DNA of 64,000 nt from Clarkia xantiana subsp. parviflora. Lineage: Eukaryota; Streptophyta; Magnoliopsida; Myrtales; Onagraceae. The stretch covers positions 6,548,634-6,612,633 of the forward strand of contig JAPTYO010000010.1 in the NCBI GenBank assembly GCA_036873135.1. Direction: 5' to 3'. The notes under the pieces were generated by a model. It did not search any database and was not told the origin of the DNA. It was given only the letters and a program-made list of their open reading frames with translations. Shown here one piece after another: positions 21,266 to 32,982 of the stretch. The position numbers and the translations under genes are program-made. Each line of letters opens with the position of its first letter. The stretch's first letter is position 1.

Positions 21266-22343
21266 TATTATATTATATGATGTATAAAATACATTTTCAA
21301 ATAATGCATATAAAAAAATTTAAAACAAAATGTTACCAAAAAATATCAAAAGGAACTTTATTTAAATATTAAAAAAATCATTAGAACATATGTTTTTTTA
21401 TGTTTGGTTATGTACTAAAAATAATTTTGTGTAGAATATATACTGTACTATTCTAAAATTTTATTTGAGAATGTTTATATTTATATAAAATTAAATGAGT
21501 ATTTTATAATCATAATATCATATAATTTTAGCATGTTTTTAGAAATTTATGAATTATTTCCTTTTCAAAGTTAATGGACCTTTAGCACAAAAAAAAAAAA
21601 AATCAGCTAACAAATTGCACTATCTTTGGCAAAAAAACAAATTGCACTATCCGTTAAAGTTCAATTACTAATTTGCTAGCTCGGATTGCCTAAAAAACTT
21701 TCAAAGTATAGGTGCTTTTTTATGGGACCCACCAGTTTAGAAAGAAATAGAAACAGAACCAAATTTTTCGGAGGGTCTAAACTGCAAATATTTATTTCCT
21801 GAGTTAATATGATCTGAGCGTCGGTTTACCCGGTCTGACCACCGGTTTCACATAACCATGTTATTTTCCGTCTTCTTGATCAAGCAGCAGAGGAGGATGC
21901 CGCACATAAAAGATAAGAACAGGAGGAATCCAATGATTGTGTTAAGCTTCTTCCGGTGAACGTGCTAAGCTTATTCGTGGGATCTACTTTATTTTTTATG
22001 TATTCCAGTTTTTTTGGAAGATGAGAAGCCAACAACATTGATTATCATGTCAATGATCGATTGTTTTATTGGGAGGTGCAAAGGGAAACACTCTTAGAAG
22101 TTAGACCAACCTGTAGATGTAGACAATACTAGTATTAATCATGCATTGCATAAATTTTTTTTTTTTTTATTTTGCTTAGACTTGTTTGTAAACAATTAAT
22201 TGATTTTGGCGAGGGATAGAAAAATACCATAATCCATGAAACCGAACCCAGAAAAATATTAAACGGAGTTGAATCCGAATGAGATTGCAAGTAGTCACGT
22301 TAAAGACGATGCATTGACGATGCATCGGATATATATATATATA
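21266..22343. other. Intergenic, no gene recognised
   Basis: Very AT-rich, then a more balanced stretch at 21720-22000 (gggacccaccagtttag, cggtttacccggtctgacc, aagcagcagaggaggatgcc) that could be a decayed exon or UTR. A near-repeat of caaattgcactat occurs at 21613 and 21643. It ends in a (TA)n run at about 22329-22343. Confidence 0.4.
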
Positions 22344-22572
22344 TCTATTACATAAATAAAAATCACAATATTTAAAATTGTCCTCACATTAAAATATATC
22401 CTCACATGAATTAGTTTCCCGCCGAATTTCATGTTACCCGCCAAACTTGTCACGTGCCTCTTGGTTTTGTTTGGCCAACAAGTGCTTGTTGCTCTTCTAA
22501 CCCTACTTTCCAAATCTGTTGTTTCCATCAGCACTTTTCTAACTCATAAATAGAAAGACAGGAGATGTACAA

Positions 22573-22991
22573 TGTTGGATCCTGGATTTACCGAGATATT
22601 TTCGTGGTGTCACCGAGCTCCTTAGTCTTCGAATCCCGGGCACGCACCTACAAAAAGGGATAATGCCAAGGCGAACCCCGGCGATCCCTCTCCGACGGTC
22701 AAGTTAGTCGCCGTTCATATAAAGAGAGAGATCACTATATAGAATTTTATATTCTTTTTCATATATATATATATCAAATGTTAATCAGATGATTGTTTAT
22801 ATAAAATAACATAATAACTATTATGGTATATAGTCATTTATTGACGATGACCGTTATGGTAACAGAATATTTAGGCAATTACTGTTATGGTAGTTGAATA
22901 TTAATAGCCGATTGACCGTTATGGCATCAGACTATTTATAGTTAATACCTATTATGGTATCAAATAAATATGTTTATATCAATATCCATCA
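22573..22991 (-). repeat. Left (3') LTR of the LARD-like element
   Basis: 419 bp. On the minus strand it contains gtcggagaggg followed by a ctttttgtagg word, a diverged form of the R/U5 block seen in the two other Gypsy LTRs of the window. A TATA-like actataaatag lies upstream of it on that strand. Confidence 0.9.
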
Positions 22992-23029
22992 TTTGCCCCC
23001 GAGGCTGATGTAGGTTTTACCTGCATTAG

Positions 23030-23490
23030 GCTCTGAGTTAATGAACCTGCATCCATTACACAATCATTTATATTACAATATATTACTCTCTTGGAGCTTT
23101 GTGGTCGATCGTCGCTTCGTACGACCGACTATGGAGGGTGGTCTGTCTACCGACCCTTTATTTTACTCACTTGGAGTGTTTATGGACGATCGTCTCTTTG
23201 TACGATCGACTATGGAGGGTGGTTTGTCTACCGACCCTTTATTGTACTCACTTGGAGTTTTGTGGTCGATCGTCGCTTCGTACGACCGACTATGGAGGGT
23301 GGTCTGTCTACCGACCCTTTATTTTACTCACTTGGAGTTTTGTGGTCGATCGTCGCTTCGTACGACCGACTATGGAGGGTGGTCTGTCTACCGACCCTTA
23401 TATTACTCTCTTGGAGTAGTTTACGGATGACCGCCTCTTGGGACGGACACTTATGAAGGGTGGTTTGTCCACCAACCCGTTCATGTAAAA
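23030..23490. repeat. About 80-bp tandem repeat array
   Basis: Units begin with ttggag at 23091, 23171, 23252, 23332 and 23411, a period of 79-81 bp. Each unit contains gtggtcgatcgtcgcttcgt and ctatggagggtggt, with the small palindromes gatcgatc-like and tcgtacga. The open frames seen here are products of the repeat and I do not call them genes. Confidence 0.9.
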
Positions 23491-23589
23491 TATTACCCTC
23501 GCGGAGTAGTTATCGGATGGTCGTATCTTTGTACGAACACCTTTGCAATAATGGTGGATCTCTCGCCTCCCCCTTCATATAAAATGTTG

Positions 23590-23815
23590 TCCTCACCCTC
23601 TTCAGGTGGTAGCCATCTTGAAATCCGTGGACATGATAGCCGTTTTGAAAGTCGTGGACATGATAGCCACTAAAAGATATGCTGACATGATAGCCACCTT
23701 GAGGTAACAAGATCTCATTTCTTGTGGACATGATAGCCACCTTGATGTTCATGGATATGATAGCCACCTTGATGTTCATGGATATGATAGCCACTTTTGA
23801 GGTTCGTGGTTGTAA
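23590..23815. repeat. Short tandem repeats (gacatgatagccac)
   Basis: The phrase gatatgatagccaccttgat or a variant recurs about eight times with periods of roughly 27-30 bp. It lies between the two larger arrays of the same element. Confidence 0.8.
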
Positions 23816-23869
23816 ATATAATATGGTTTTGCGCCTGATTGAATGACCACGGTTGTAGGATTGATATAC

Positions 23870-24260
23870 CTACACACCTGACCGGGGAATCGTAATGTAA
23901 TATGGAAATAATCTGATCACTGGACCATGGCGATAGGAGTGATATACCTACGCACCTGATCGATGAATCGTAATGTAATATGGAAATAATCTGATAACTG
24001 GATCATGGCGGTAGGAGTGATATACCTACGCACCTGATCGATGAATCGTAATATAATATGGAAATAATCTGATCACTGGATCGTGGCGGTAAGAGTGATA
24101 TACCTACGCACCTGATCGATGAATCGTAATATGAATAATCAAAAGCGACATGAGTGATATACATGCGCACCTGATGTCGTAATAGGAATAATCAAGGCGG
24201 CAGGAGTAATATACATGCACGCCTGAGAATTGTTGTAGTTACAGTAGCGGGAGTGATATA
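23870..24260. repeat. 78-bp tandem repeat array
   Basis: gaatcgtaat recurs at about 23887, 23965, 24043 and 24121. Each unit carries ggagtgatatacctacgcac and ctgatcgatgaatcg. Units decay in length and sequence to the right (24130-24260). Confidence 0.9.
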
Positions 24261-27200
24261 CCCGCGCACTTGATAGAGTTTGAGCTTTGGGAATAACACA
24301 TTGGTGGTGCCCAGAAGCTACTTGTAATTTTTATAAGAGGTAATGATTCCCTATAAATGGTTGAGGTCTTCTTGTTGTCACTCCTGGTAGGTCTTCTGTC
24401 ATTTTATACGTTTGTGCGACAGATCTAAGGATCATGGTCGCATGTTGTAAGTAAACTATGCACTTGATCGAAGGATTACGTCAGTAAGCTATAATATGGG
24501 ACATTTGCCCTTGTGAACGGCCTGTTTGCCAGAAAGTGAATCCCAGTTCGGTATAAAGATGCACCATTAGTGTTAGAGCGTAGGGGGAACCTTTACGCGT
24601 ATCATTGTAATCAGATATAGATCCGAGCTTGAGTTATAACCGGATATAGATCCGAATTTGAATTATAAGAGGGGCGTAGCGACGCGTCCGCTCTAGTTTA
24701 TGTCAGGTGTTATCCACCACGTTTTAGTATGTAAATTGGGTATTAACCACCACAGTTTTGACTCGGAATTTGGAGATTCCCAGCGAGTCTAAGTGTTTGG
24801 CAACTAGAATGTATATGTAGCCGCTAGGGCGTTAGTATTTGTGCAGCGAAGAACTGAAGTAGATATAGTGTTGCCCAGTACTCCCCTGCCCCCTAGGCTT
24901 AGGCGGAAAGTAATTTTCAGGCAAGCCTAATTCTTCTAAAAATATAGATAATAAGCATAATACAGTTGCTCTTAAAAAGATACATCATGTAAAAGTTTGG
25001 GGGATGACTTTCCTGCAATGTAGCGGTTGTCCAGATTGCCCACATGAATTTAGTTTAGGTGCGTGCTTTGTAGTACATCCTCCCATCGTTGTGGGTTTTG
25101 TTTTCCCACGTCGTGGGTATGTTTGATTACTGAGATACGTAGGAGCGTGCGTGTATTGGACGCTCGTGTCTCATTGATCTGGTCGTTGTATACTTGGAGA
25201 TACATTGGAGGCTTACTCATTTGTTTTCTTATCCTGTCCATGAGTTGTCAGATTCGACAATCATTAGTTATGAGTTTCATATACATATAAATTTATATAA
25301 ATTCATACTCATTTGAATATTTCAAACCACACCATAGACAATAAATAGTGTAGGGTATAGATGCTTCCCTGATATCGGCGTTTAAGGACATTTGTTGATT
25401 GGTTTTGACCGCAGTTGACTATTGTTGCCCAGTTTGACTACCGTCGACCGATTTAATTGTTGTTGACCGACTCTCTTGTTTGACCAGATTGTTTGATATT
25501 AATTGACTTGGTCAGTTTTTACCGACATGATGCGGTTTCGAGCGATCGTAGATAGATTAGAAGCAATTTCACTTCCATCTCCATAAGTTTCCACTGATGT
25601 CAAAAGGTAATAAGTTGTATATGTATCATGCCCCCAAGCCTAGGAGAGGTGTCGCCTCTTCTTGGATTATATAACATGCATTAAGACAACACATGATGTG
25701 GATGTAACATATTATATCAAATGATGATGTAGTCACTCGTACATTTATGCATATATAGATGCCCATGTTACGATACTAGTGTATGAAATAACTATACATG
25801 TAGCATTATGACGTGGCGATCGATCACTGATAAAGTATCATGGATCTCTCGTGACTATTTTCATATGAATTAAGTAACGTTTTACGCAACCGTTGATGAA
25901 ACATGCATGCGGCACTTGGGAAAGTCCTTAATCAACTCTAATTATTAATCATCGTATGATGTATTAGACATTTATGCCCCCACTTATAGGATGTTGGTAA
26001 CGCGGGACCAACACCGACTATCAACTGATGTGTTGTCTAAAATGCGTTGATTATACCAGTATTCGGTCCTCATTATAATGTCTAAGTTTTAATAGATAGA
26101 TTATCTCAGCTAACTATGCACATTCGTGCTCATATATGCATGAATTAGCACGTGCATTCTAAGGTATTAGTAAATGCATATAGATAAATAATTCAGCAAA
26201 TAAGTAACTCAGCAAAATATAGAGTTCCTATATGCGTCTTAGCAACATAACCAAAGCGTTAACTAACTTATGTAAATAAATAAGGCTTATCTTGTTAGCT
26301 TAGCTAGTAAGCTTCTCGAAGGCGAGCTTTTAGCGTTAAGGCTTCGCACCTTAGCGAAGTGAACCCCCATAGCTTAAGACAGATGGTTGTGAGCTTTTTT
26401 GGCTTTGATACTTAACAAGGCCAACGCTCCGTAGCTAGCGGCCCAATTGCACTTGTTTGCTAACATTTCCTTTATACAAATGAATAAATGTGGATCACTA
26501 TATAGTGCGTGTGTGAAAAAATGATGATTATATCAAATATAAGGGTTAAATATAAGCGTAGTGGAGACTTCCCTGAATTTGGCGAATTGAATCTAATGAG
26601 TCGTGATGAACCCGATTAGTAGGGTGCGAGCTTTGTGTTCTTTGGCCGATTTGACCGGTTTTGTCGCTAGTTGACCAGTTTATCCACTGGTTGACTGGTT
26701 TAATCGTCGTTGACCGATAAGGCTGATACCGACTGGTTTGACTGAAGTTAACCGGTTTGACCAATATTGACCGGTTTACTCGTTTCTAGGAGCTGGACTC
26801 TTGGATTCTTGGAGTTAAAGGCCTCCTATTTGGTTACCTGATTGGGCCCACGAAATTTTAATAACAGGCCCAACTTATATGAATGAAGGTCCATTTCCAG
26901 TAGTCTTCGTGTCCACGCTCGTGAAGGAAGGCTGCTAGCTTGTAGAGGTAGGTACTTTGTACTTGGCCTCCAATCTCGTTTGGGAGAGTCCGTTGGCGTG
27001 TTTGTGGCCGGGTTTCGGGTTTCGAACTAATTTTAGACATCGACGGCCACGCCATCAACAAAGTACAGTTTCCCTCATGCTGACTGCAATTCTTACAAGC
27101 ATCAGAACCCGTTAAGGTGGCCAGGTCTGCATCCTCTCGTGATGCAAAGAGAGAGCATGCCCAGTAGCACTGAATCTCTGACAATCTGATGGTTGGTTTT

Positions 27201-28282
27201 TGAATTCAGGAACAACGGAACCTCGAACTGGCGATTAGCGCAGTGGAATTCAGAAGCAACTGGTGTGACTAGCGCAACAATTGGCTTATTGAAACGTGGA
27301 GCAAGGACAGCGAATCGAGGCGCTGACGTCGGGTCCTCTTTGGGCGCTGTTTAGACTTAGGCGAAGCTCTTCCATGTCTGAGGCAGAGCTCCTTCAGGCC
27401 AGAAGCGGGGTCTCGATGGTAGAGCTGTTGAAAACTTGTCGGAGAAGTAGTTGCTGCTTACATCCAGAGAGGTTAGATTCGCGACGGAGCTTAAGTTGGG
27501 TAGCTCTCTGGAGAGGCGGTTGGCCTGAACTTCCAGCCGTTCGAGCCTAGTTTGGGGCTTGTCGGAAGACGAGTCGCTGAGTGTGGACGGTGACGAGCAT
27601 GGAGTTCTCGTCGATCTTAAATACGATGAATCGATGGACCCTCTCCCACTTCATCTCCATAAAAGACGCCTTGCATTCGTCTGCTATCCATATCCTTGTG
27701 GTCGCCATCTGGGAGCTCATTAGGCTTCCTTCAAGATCTGGATATGGTCCTCCCATGGAGATGAGAGATTGGCTCTGGTGCAGTGGATATGGAGAGGCGG
27801 CCAGAGTATCCAGCGTGGTCGAGACGAGATCGGGTCGATGGCGAGTTTCAGATCTCGGAGGGCTCGGACGTACTACATGTGGGTCCCGGAGTCCACCATC
27901 AAAAAGAAGCACAGGAAAAACGGTGAGGAGTACACGTTGCTTTTGATGGAGGTGTCTACACCAAGCCATGTAGTGTTAACAAGTTGACCTTCTTTTGTAT
28001 TGCCCTTCGTTCGTCTTCTTCTAGGAATAATTTATAAGTTTATATGGGCATTGAGCTTGTCGTACCAGAGAAGACTTGCATGATAGTGCACCTCGCCTGG
28101 ATCCTACTTGGACGGAGACATCCTCCGAGTTCTGGTTTTCCAGGCTCTCCATCTGTAACGACGAAGAACGATGGTGGCTTTGTTTCAAATCCCTGGGGGT
28201 AAGAGGTGCGTGCCCAGATCTTGGTCTAGAAATCCAAAACTTGAGATTTTTACAAAATCGGACACGGATAATTGTCCGATTC
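24261..28282. other. LARD-like element interior, no identified gene
   Basis: No retrotransposon domain is seen. Frames of 100-140 codons exist on both strands between 26858 and 27969. One plus-strand reading near 27590-27710 (DEHGVLVDLKYDESMDPLPL) and another at 27830-27960 (ARTYYMWVPESTIKKKHRK) look protein-like but match nothing that I know. Clusters of ttgacc/ggtcaa words occur at 25390-25520 and 26640-26790. Captured host DNA is possible. Confidence 0.4.
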
Positions 28283-28299
28283 CCACAGACGGCGCCAAA
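28281..28299 (-). other. Primer-binding site of the LARD-like element
   Basis: On the minus strand, ttggcgccgtctgtgggaa abuts the LTR. The same 19 bases follow the 5' LTR of the Gypsy element at 48677. The first part (tggcgccgt) would pair with the 3' end of tRNA-Asp; beyond that the match to a known tRNA is uncertain. Confidence 0.8.
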
Positions 28300-28720
28300 T
28301 GTTGGATCCTGGATTTACCGAGATATTTTCGTGGTGTCTCCGAGCTCCTTAGTCTTCGAATCCCGGGCACGCACCTACAAAAAGGGATAATGCCAGGGCG
28401 AACCCCGGCGATCCCTCTCCGACGGTCAAGTTAGTCGCCGTTCATATAAAGAGAGAGATCACTATATAGAATTTTATATTCTTTTTCATATATATATATA
28501 TATCAAATGTTAATCAGATGATTGTTTATATAAAATAACATAATAACTATTATGGTATATAGTCATTTATTGACGATGACCGTTATGGTAACAAAATATT
28601 TAGGCAATTACTGTTATGGTAGTTGAATATTAATAGCCGATTGACCGTTATGGCATCAGACTATTTATAGTTAATACCTATTATGGTATCAAATAAATAT
28701 GTTTATATCAATATCCATCA
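28300..28720 (-). repeat. Right (5') LTR of the LARD-like element
   Basis: 421 bp. It is longer than the left copy by one extra TA in the microsatellite, and differs at three bases by my count. Confidence 0.9.
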
Positions 28721-28725
28721 TACAA

Positions 28726-29130
28726 CGTGATGTGAACGACGAGTATGCTACACCTTCTTCTTCAATCGGCACTCTTCGAACTGATGAAGCAACTTCCGTT
28801 GCACCCACAGCCACCTCCGACGCCAACCTCCGACGCCAACCTGTGGTCCAGCCGATACTTGCTCTCTGCCACTCGCCAATCTTCGTTGGGTCTGTTCACC
28901 AATTGCGACCCACATCGCTCCGACCACCACTTCCGCCACCAGGCTCGTCGCCATCGCTCGATTGGTTCTCTCTGCAAGTTGCTCCGCTTCCACTTGCAGT
29001 AACGACTGGCCAGATATCAAGACGAACGGCGCTAGCAATTGAGTTCCGCTTTCGGCCATCGCAGGTACCAATAATTAACGATTCCCCAGAAACGGTTCTG
29101 ACGATTCCTCAACAGTTGCCTCACCTTTAA
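28726..29130 (+). other. GC-rich exon-like block in the split Helitron
   Basis: A C-rich block open in two plus frames, rich in Pro, Ser and Arg (for example RPPLPPPGSSPSLDW). A splice-donor-like cag|gtacca lies at 29066. It resembles captured 5' exon or UTR DNA. I recognise no family. Confidence 0.35.
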
Positions 29131-30865
29131 ATTGTTGAATTGATCTCGTATATTGTCGTACACGCGTTATCTCAGTCTCCAGTATCATCAGTTCCACAAA
29201 AATGGCACCAGTCCCCATCACGCGCCAACTTCATCTCCAACACCTAATTGGAAGAGGATATTTCATATCTACCTTGGAATTGGTATGTACTTCTCAGTAA
29301 CGTGAGTCTTCATCGATACCAACTCCCGGAACATGACCTCCTTATCCAACGCACAGTTGTATCCAGGTTTGAATCTCCATCTTTAATCAAAATTTCTCCT
29401 CATTTAGCCGACTGACATTCAGATGCTGCAATAAACGACCGCCATCTGCTCGATGAAATGTTTTCCCATGATAACTGCCATAGATAAATCATCAAAGGTT
29501 CTGTTTTATATATATTGGCATATTGACTCTTGATTATATTTACTTCCAATATTAAGAGGTATGTATAGATATTTATTTGTATTTACACAGACTCTTTTTA
29601 ACGTGAAGTTGCATTAACAAAATGCAGTGATTTGTTATTATTATCGTGTATTGCAAGAGACTTCATTATCGTGTCACTATTATTAGTTTACTGTTGCTTC
29701 TGGACTTTCAAGATGGAAATTTTCTTAGCCTAAGTTCTTGTTAATGTGTCTAAACATCTTCGGCTTTTATTTAATAACAAATTATTGATTTTATAGGATT
29801 AAAGCTTCAGTCTTGGGAAACAAGAAGAGATCTTCAAGTTCCGGCCTTTTATTTGAGTGAGGTATTGATTAACAATGTCTCTCCATGAGTCTGTAGAGGT
29901 AAGGCTCGCTCCTTAACTTTGTAACATACATAGCTCTTTATATTTAGCTGTGTTTCAAGTTGAAGTTGAAAGAATGCATTATATCCCCAATGTTGACATA
30001 CAATTACTTGAAGCTGAAGGCCTAGGTTGATGCCAACTTTATAAAAAATTAATGTTGCTATGCTATTTAGTTCACCCGGCAGTAGAATGGCTAAGCTATG
30101 AAGTACTAATTATACAACCATAATATATATATATATATAGTTGCTCAACTGTTAAAGTCTTAACATGTACTGGATTTTTGGCTCTTGACTTTAACTTCTT
30201 ATTGAGGGCTAGCTACGAAACATAATAGGTAAACAACTCGAGGAAGATACACAAGAAGATGGCACTATAAAAGGAATTGCAAACTGTTGTGCTTGGTGTC
30301 TATTCTATGATGCAGGTTTTACAAATTAAATTAAAATGGTAAAATCATTGTAGAAAAGAAGGGTGGGAAGGGACAACTGTCTGAGGATGAAATAGATAGA
30401 CCACAAGGATAATGCACAAGTGACGACTCGACCACTAGCGTTGAGATTGAATTGTAATAATATATTGTAATAAATTATATGATTATAAGTTGATAATTTT
30501 CATAGTGATTCTTATTTTACATTTTAAGAAAAACTTGTGTTTTGGCCAAAAAAAAAAAAAATTTGTGATTAACGACTTAATATAAATGTTAAACTGTTAC
30601 ATTTGATGCAATGTTGAGAATAACGAATGATATGTTGTGTTATGTGGGTGCAATTCTTATCCAAATGTACAGTATTTTAGGGTTATCTAAGGCACCATTA
30701 CTGAATAAAAAAAACCATCATTACAGTAGTTGAATACTTATTCATTTTGTTCCTTCAAATGATCTCATCTATAATTTTTTTTATTTAAATTCACTTGAAT
30801 TATGTGTTATATTCTTTTTCAAATTAGATGCATTTTTATTATAAATATATCTCCATATTCTGTGC
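29131..30865. other. Remainder of the split Helitron, no gene recognised
   Basis: Moderately AT-rich. Intron/exon-like alternation is suggested by blocks at 29200-29290 and 29810-29900 (gcttcagtcttgggaaacaa, gaagagatcttcaagttccg) followed by gtaagg at 29899. No domain is recognised. A (TA)n run lies at 30123-30139. Confidence 0.35.
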
Positions 30866-30898
30866 CACGCGCGTCCAACGTACGCGCTAAAAGTTCTA

Positions 30899-30899
<1 letters not shown>

Positions 30900-30942
<43 letters not shown>

Positions 30943-32062
30943 TTCATGTGTGCATGTTAATTCTGCTGTCATGAAATGTCTTTATTACTCGGTTTCTCAT
31001 CTTTGAGCTTAGCCAAAGAAACTATCAAGTGATTTGGGAAGTTAATAAGTGTTGTTTCCTGTAAACTGATGTCATTTGTTGAGTGTTTTGAAACTCAATT
31101 CCGGGATCAATCTCATTACCGTCCTCCCTCTCGAGCTATATCCACAATGATAAACACAGGCAAAGCAAAGAATTAGTTCCTAGGGAGAATGCCACATGCT
31201 GCACCAAACTGGAGGTCACAAGTGAAACAGCTTATATGACAGGGGCTTAGGAGCTTGAATTAGTGACTCATTTGAAATGGCTTTTAAAGTTTGTCGCAAG
31301 TGTGCCATGTAAATGTGTTGGAGCTTATGAGGATTCGTAGTGGATTGATTCTATATGTTTTAGGGTTTAATACTTTATTTGTCATACTAAATAAGTTATT
31401 GTATTAATACAAATGGTTCTGCTTCCCTATGTTGCATGTACTGGAGTGTTTCCACATCATGGAAGCCAAATGATATAGCAAATGGTCTTTATGATACCTC
31501 TGTCTGTGTCATATACTAATGAACAAAATATCATTGTCTCCATGAGTTTCATCAATGCAATAATAGCATTTCATAAGATTGTGAATCTCGAACTCCAGCG
31601 GGTAATTCAAGCTTTCGGTTGTTCTTCCATCTGCAAAACGAGATATCATTCGTCAACGATGGGAAGAGAGGCGCGTATCAACGTAAGTGAATTTTTACCT
31701 ATTGTACCTAACGGAAATAGTAATAGAAGAAATTGGCATAAAGCAGGGTTTGGACAAGCCCATAGATCCAAGCTGCAGCAGGCGAAACAGTATTGAGGAA
31801 TGAGTATCAGTAACCAGACAGATTGAACGCAAAAGTATGCGAATTCCCTGATATACACGGAAATGCTGATTCATTGTTTTGAGTGAATTGAACCAGTTAC
31901 ATATCCAGTTTGCGGTCAGACCGCATATCATCAATTTTTTTTTTCAATCTCCAGATCCTCAAACTATTAATTATTTACAAAAAAATATAAATGCTTTTCA
32001 ATGATGGTAGCAAGTCCCAATTCACCTTCTCGACAAAAAACCTAAATAAATCACGAGGGCAT
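30900..32062. other. Intergenic, no gene recognised
   Basis: Begins with a (TA)n run to 30941. A 104-codon plus frame at 31482-31796 and overlapping minus frames have no motif that I know. A block near 31575-31690 has balanced composition and could be an exon remnant. Confidence 0.35.
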
Positions 32063-32065
32063 TAA

Positions 32066-32979
32066 AGACATGTTAGGTTTAATGAATTGGAATACGGAAT
32101 AATGAATATGGAATAAAGAATAGACAATATTGATATGAAGTTGTTTGGTTGATATGATGAATATAGGGAATGATGATTACAGATCAAATGTTTGGTTGCT
32201 TAAATGTTATACGTAGAGTAATGGAATAGACCATAATTGACATATATACCCTTTTACTATTTGTATTAATTAAATTAATAATATTAAATATGAAAATATT
32301 ATCAAACGGAAAATTGTTTTTTTTTTTAAATCATTTTTTTTTACAAAAATAAATTTTTTTAATGGTTTTTTATAACAATTTTTTGAGATATTGTAAAATT
32401 CACTATAGCTAATATAATATACTGTAAAGAAAAAATAACATGCTAAATTATTATTCTTAATTAAATTGAAATATGATCACTTTTAATTAGATTTACCTAC
32501 ATGATATAATGCATAATATAATATATGTATACACAAGAAACATATTGTGTAAACAGATTATGTAAAAAAAATGGATTGTGTAAACATATTATGTAAAAAA
32601 AAAATATATAGATTATGCGCGTAAATAAAAAAAAATTGTAAGATACATGCTTTAATGCTTTAAAATACTTAGAAAAATAAATTATGTACATAAATAACTA
32701 GAAGTATGCCTTGCTGTAAAATAGCAGTAAATTATCTAATGATCACTTTTAATTAGAAGAGACGCTATATAAATAAATTATGGCTAAAATAGTATTTTTA
32801 TTTATTTATCTTGATTCCAGCAAACTTGGAATACCTAATCTAGGAGTTATGCTAGGATTAAGTATTTCATCAAAATTGGGAATTAGGAATACTTATTCCA
32901 CATAATTTTAATAACCAAACACCACCATAGGAATACCCATTCCCAATTCATATTCCAAATTCTTGAACCAAACATGCCG
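32066..32979. mobile_element. Tourist-like (PIF/Harbinger) MITE, 914 bp
   Basis: The termini are imperfect inverted repeats (left gacatgttaggtttaatgaa; right, inverted, ggcatgtttggttcaagaat). They extend inward with repeated gaattggaata-type words on both sides. TAA at 32063-32065 and 32980-32982 is the trinucleotide duplication typical of PIF/Harbinger. The interior is AT-rich and non-coding. Confidence 0.75.
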
Positions 32980-32982
32980 TAA

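Larger units (their letters stand above)
22573..28720 (-). mobile_element. Non-autonomous LTR retrotransposon (LARD-like), 6148 bp
   Basis: Direct repeats of 419 and 421 bp with TG...CA ends flank 5.3 kb, with target duplication TACAA (22568-22572 and 28721-28725). Orientation is minus: the reverse complement of the primer site (ttggcgccgtctgtgggaa) abuts the right LTR and the reverse complement of a polypurine tract (gcctcgggggcaaa) abuts the left one. No gag, protease, reverse transcriptase or integrase motif is visible on either strand. The interior is instead filled by three tandem arrays and unidentified DNA. The primer site is identical to that of the Tat-lineage Gypsy element at 47960, which suggests mobilisation by that family. 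The LTRs differ at three bases plus a 2-bp TA indel. Confidence 0.9.
22344..30899 (+). mobile_element. Probable Helitron interrupted by an LTR element
   Basis: The 3' end is strong: hairpin gcgcgt/acgcgc (30869-30887), then an eight-base spacer and CTAG ending at 30899, followed by T and a (TA)n run. The proposed 5' end is TCTATTACATAAATAAAAAT at 22344, preceded by A and also in a (TA)n run. The two flanks would rejoin into one (TA)n microsatellite, as expected for A|T insertion. Without the nested LTR element (6148 bp plus duplication) it would be about 2.4 kb. It carries a GC-rich exon-like block (28740-29130). The 5' end is the weaker part of this call. Confidence 0.5.

Noticed and set aside
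23041..23456. Three overlapping plus-strand frames of 106-129 codons
   Set aside because: They are the same 80-bp repeat read in three frames, with no codon preference for one frame.
23030..24260. CRISPR array
   Set aside because: Repeats are contiguous without unique spacers and the sequence is a plant genome.
22573..28720. Gag or pol remnants on the minus strand of the LARD-like element
   Set aside because: I looked for zinc knuckle, DSG/DTG, YVDD-type, HHCC and DDE signatures in the available frames and found none. A profile search could still reveal very diverged pieces.
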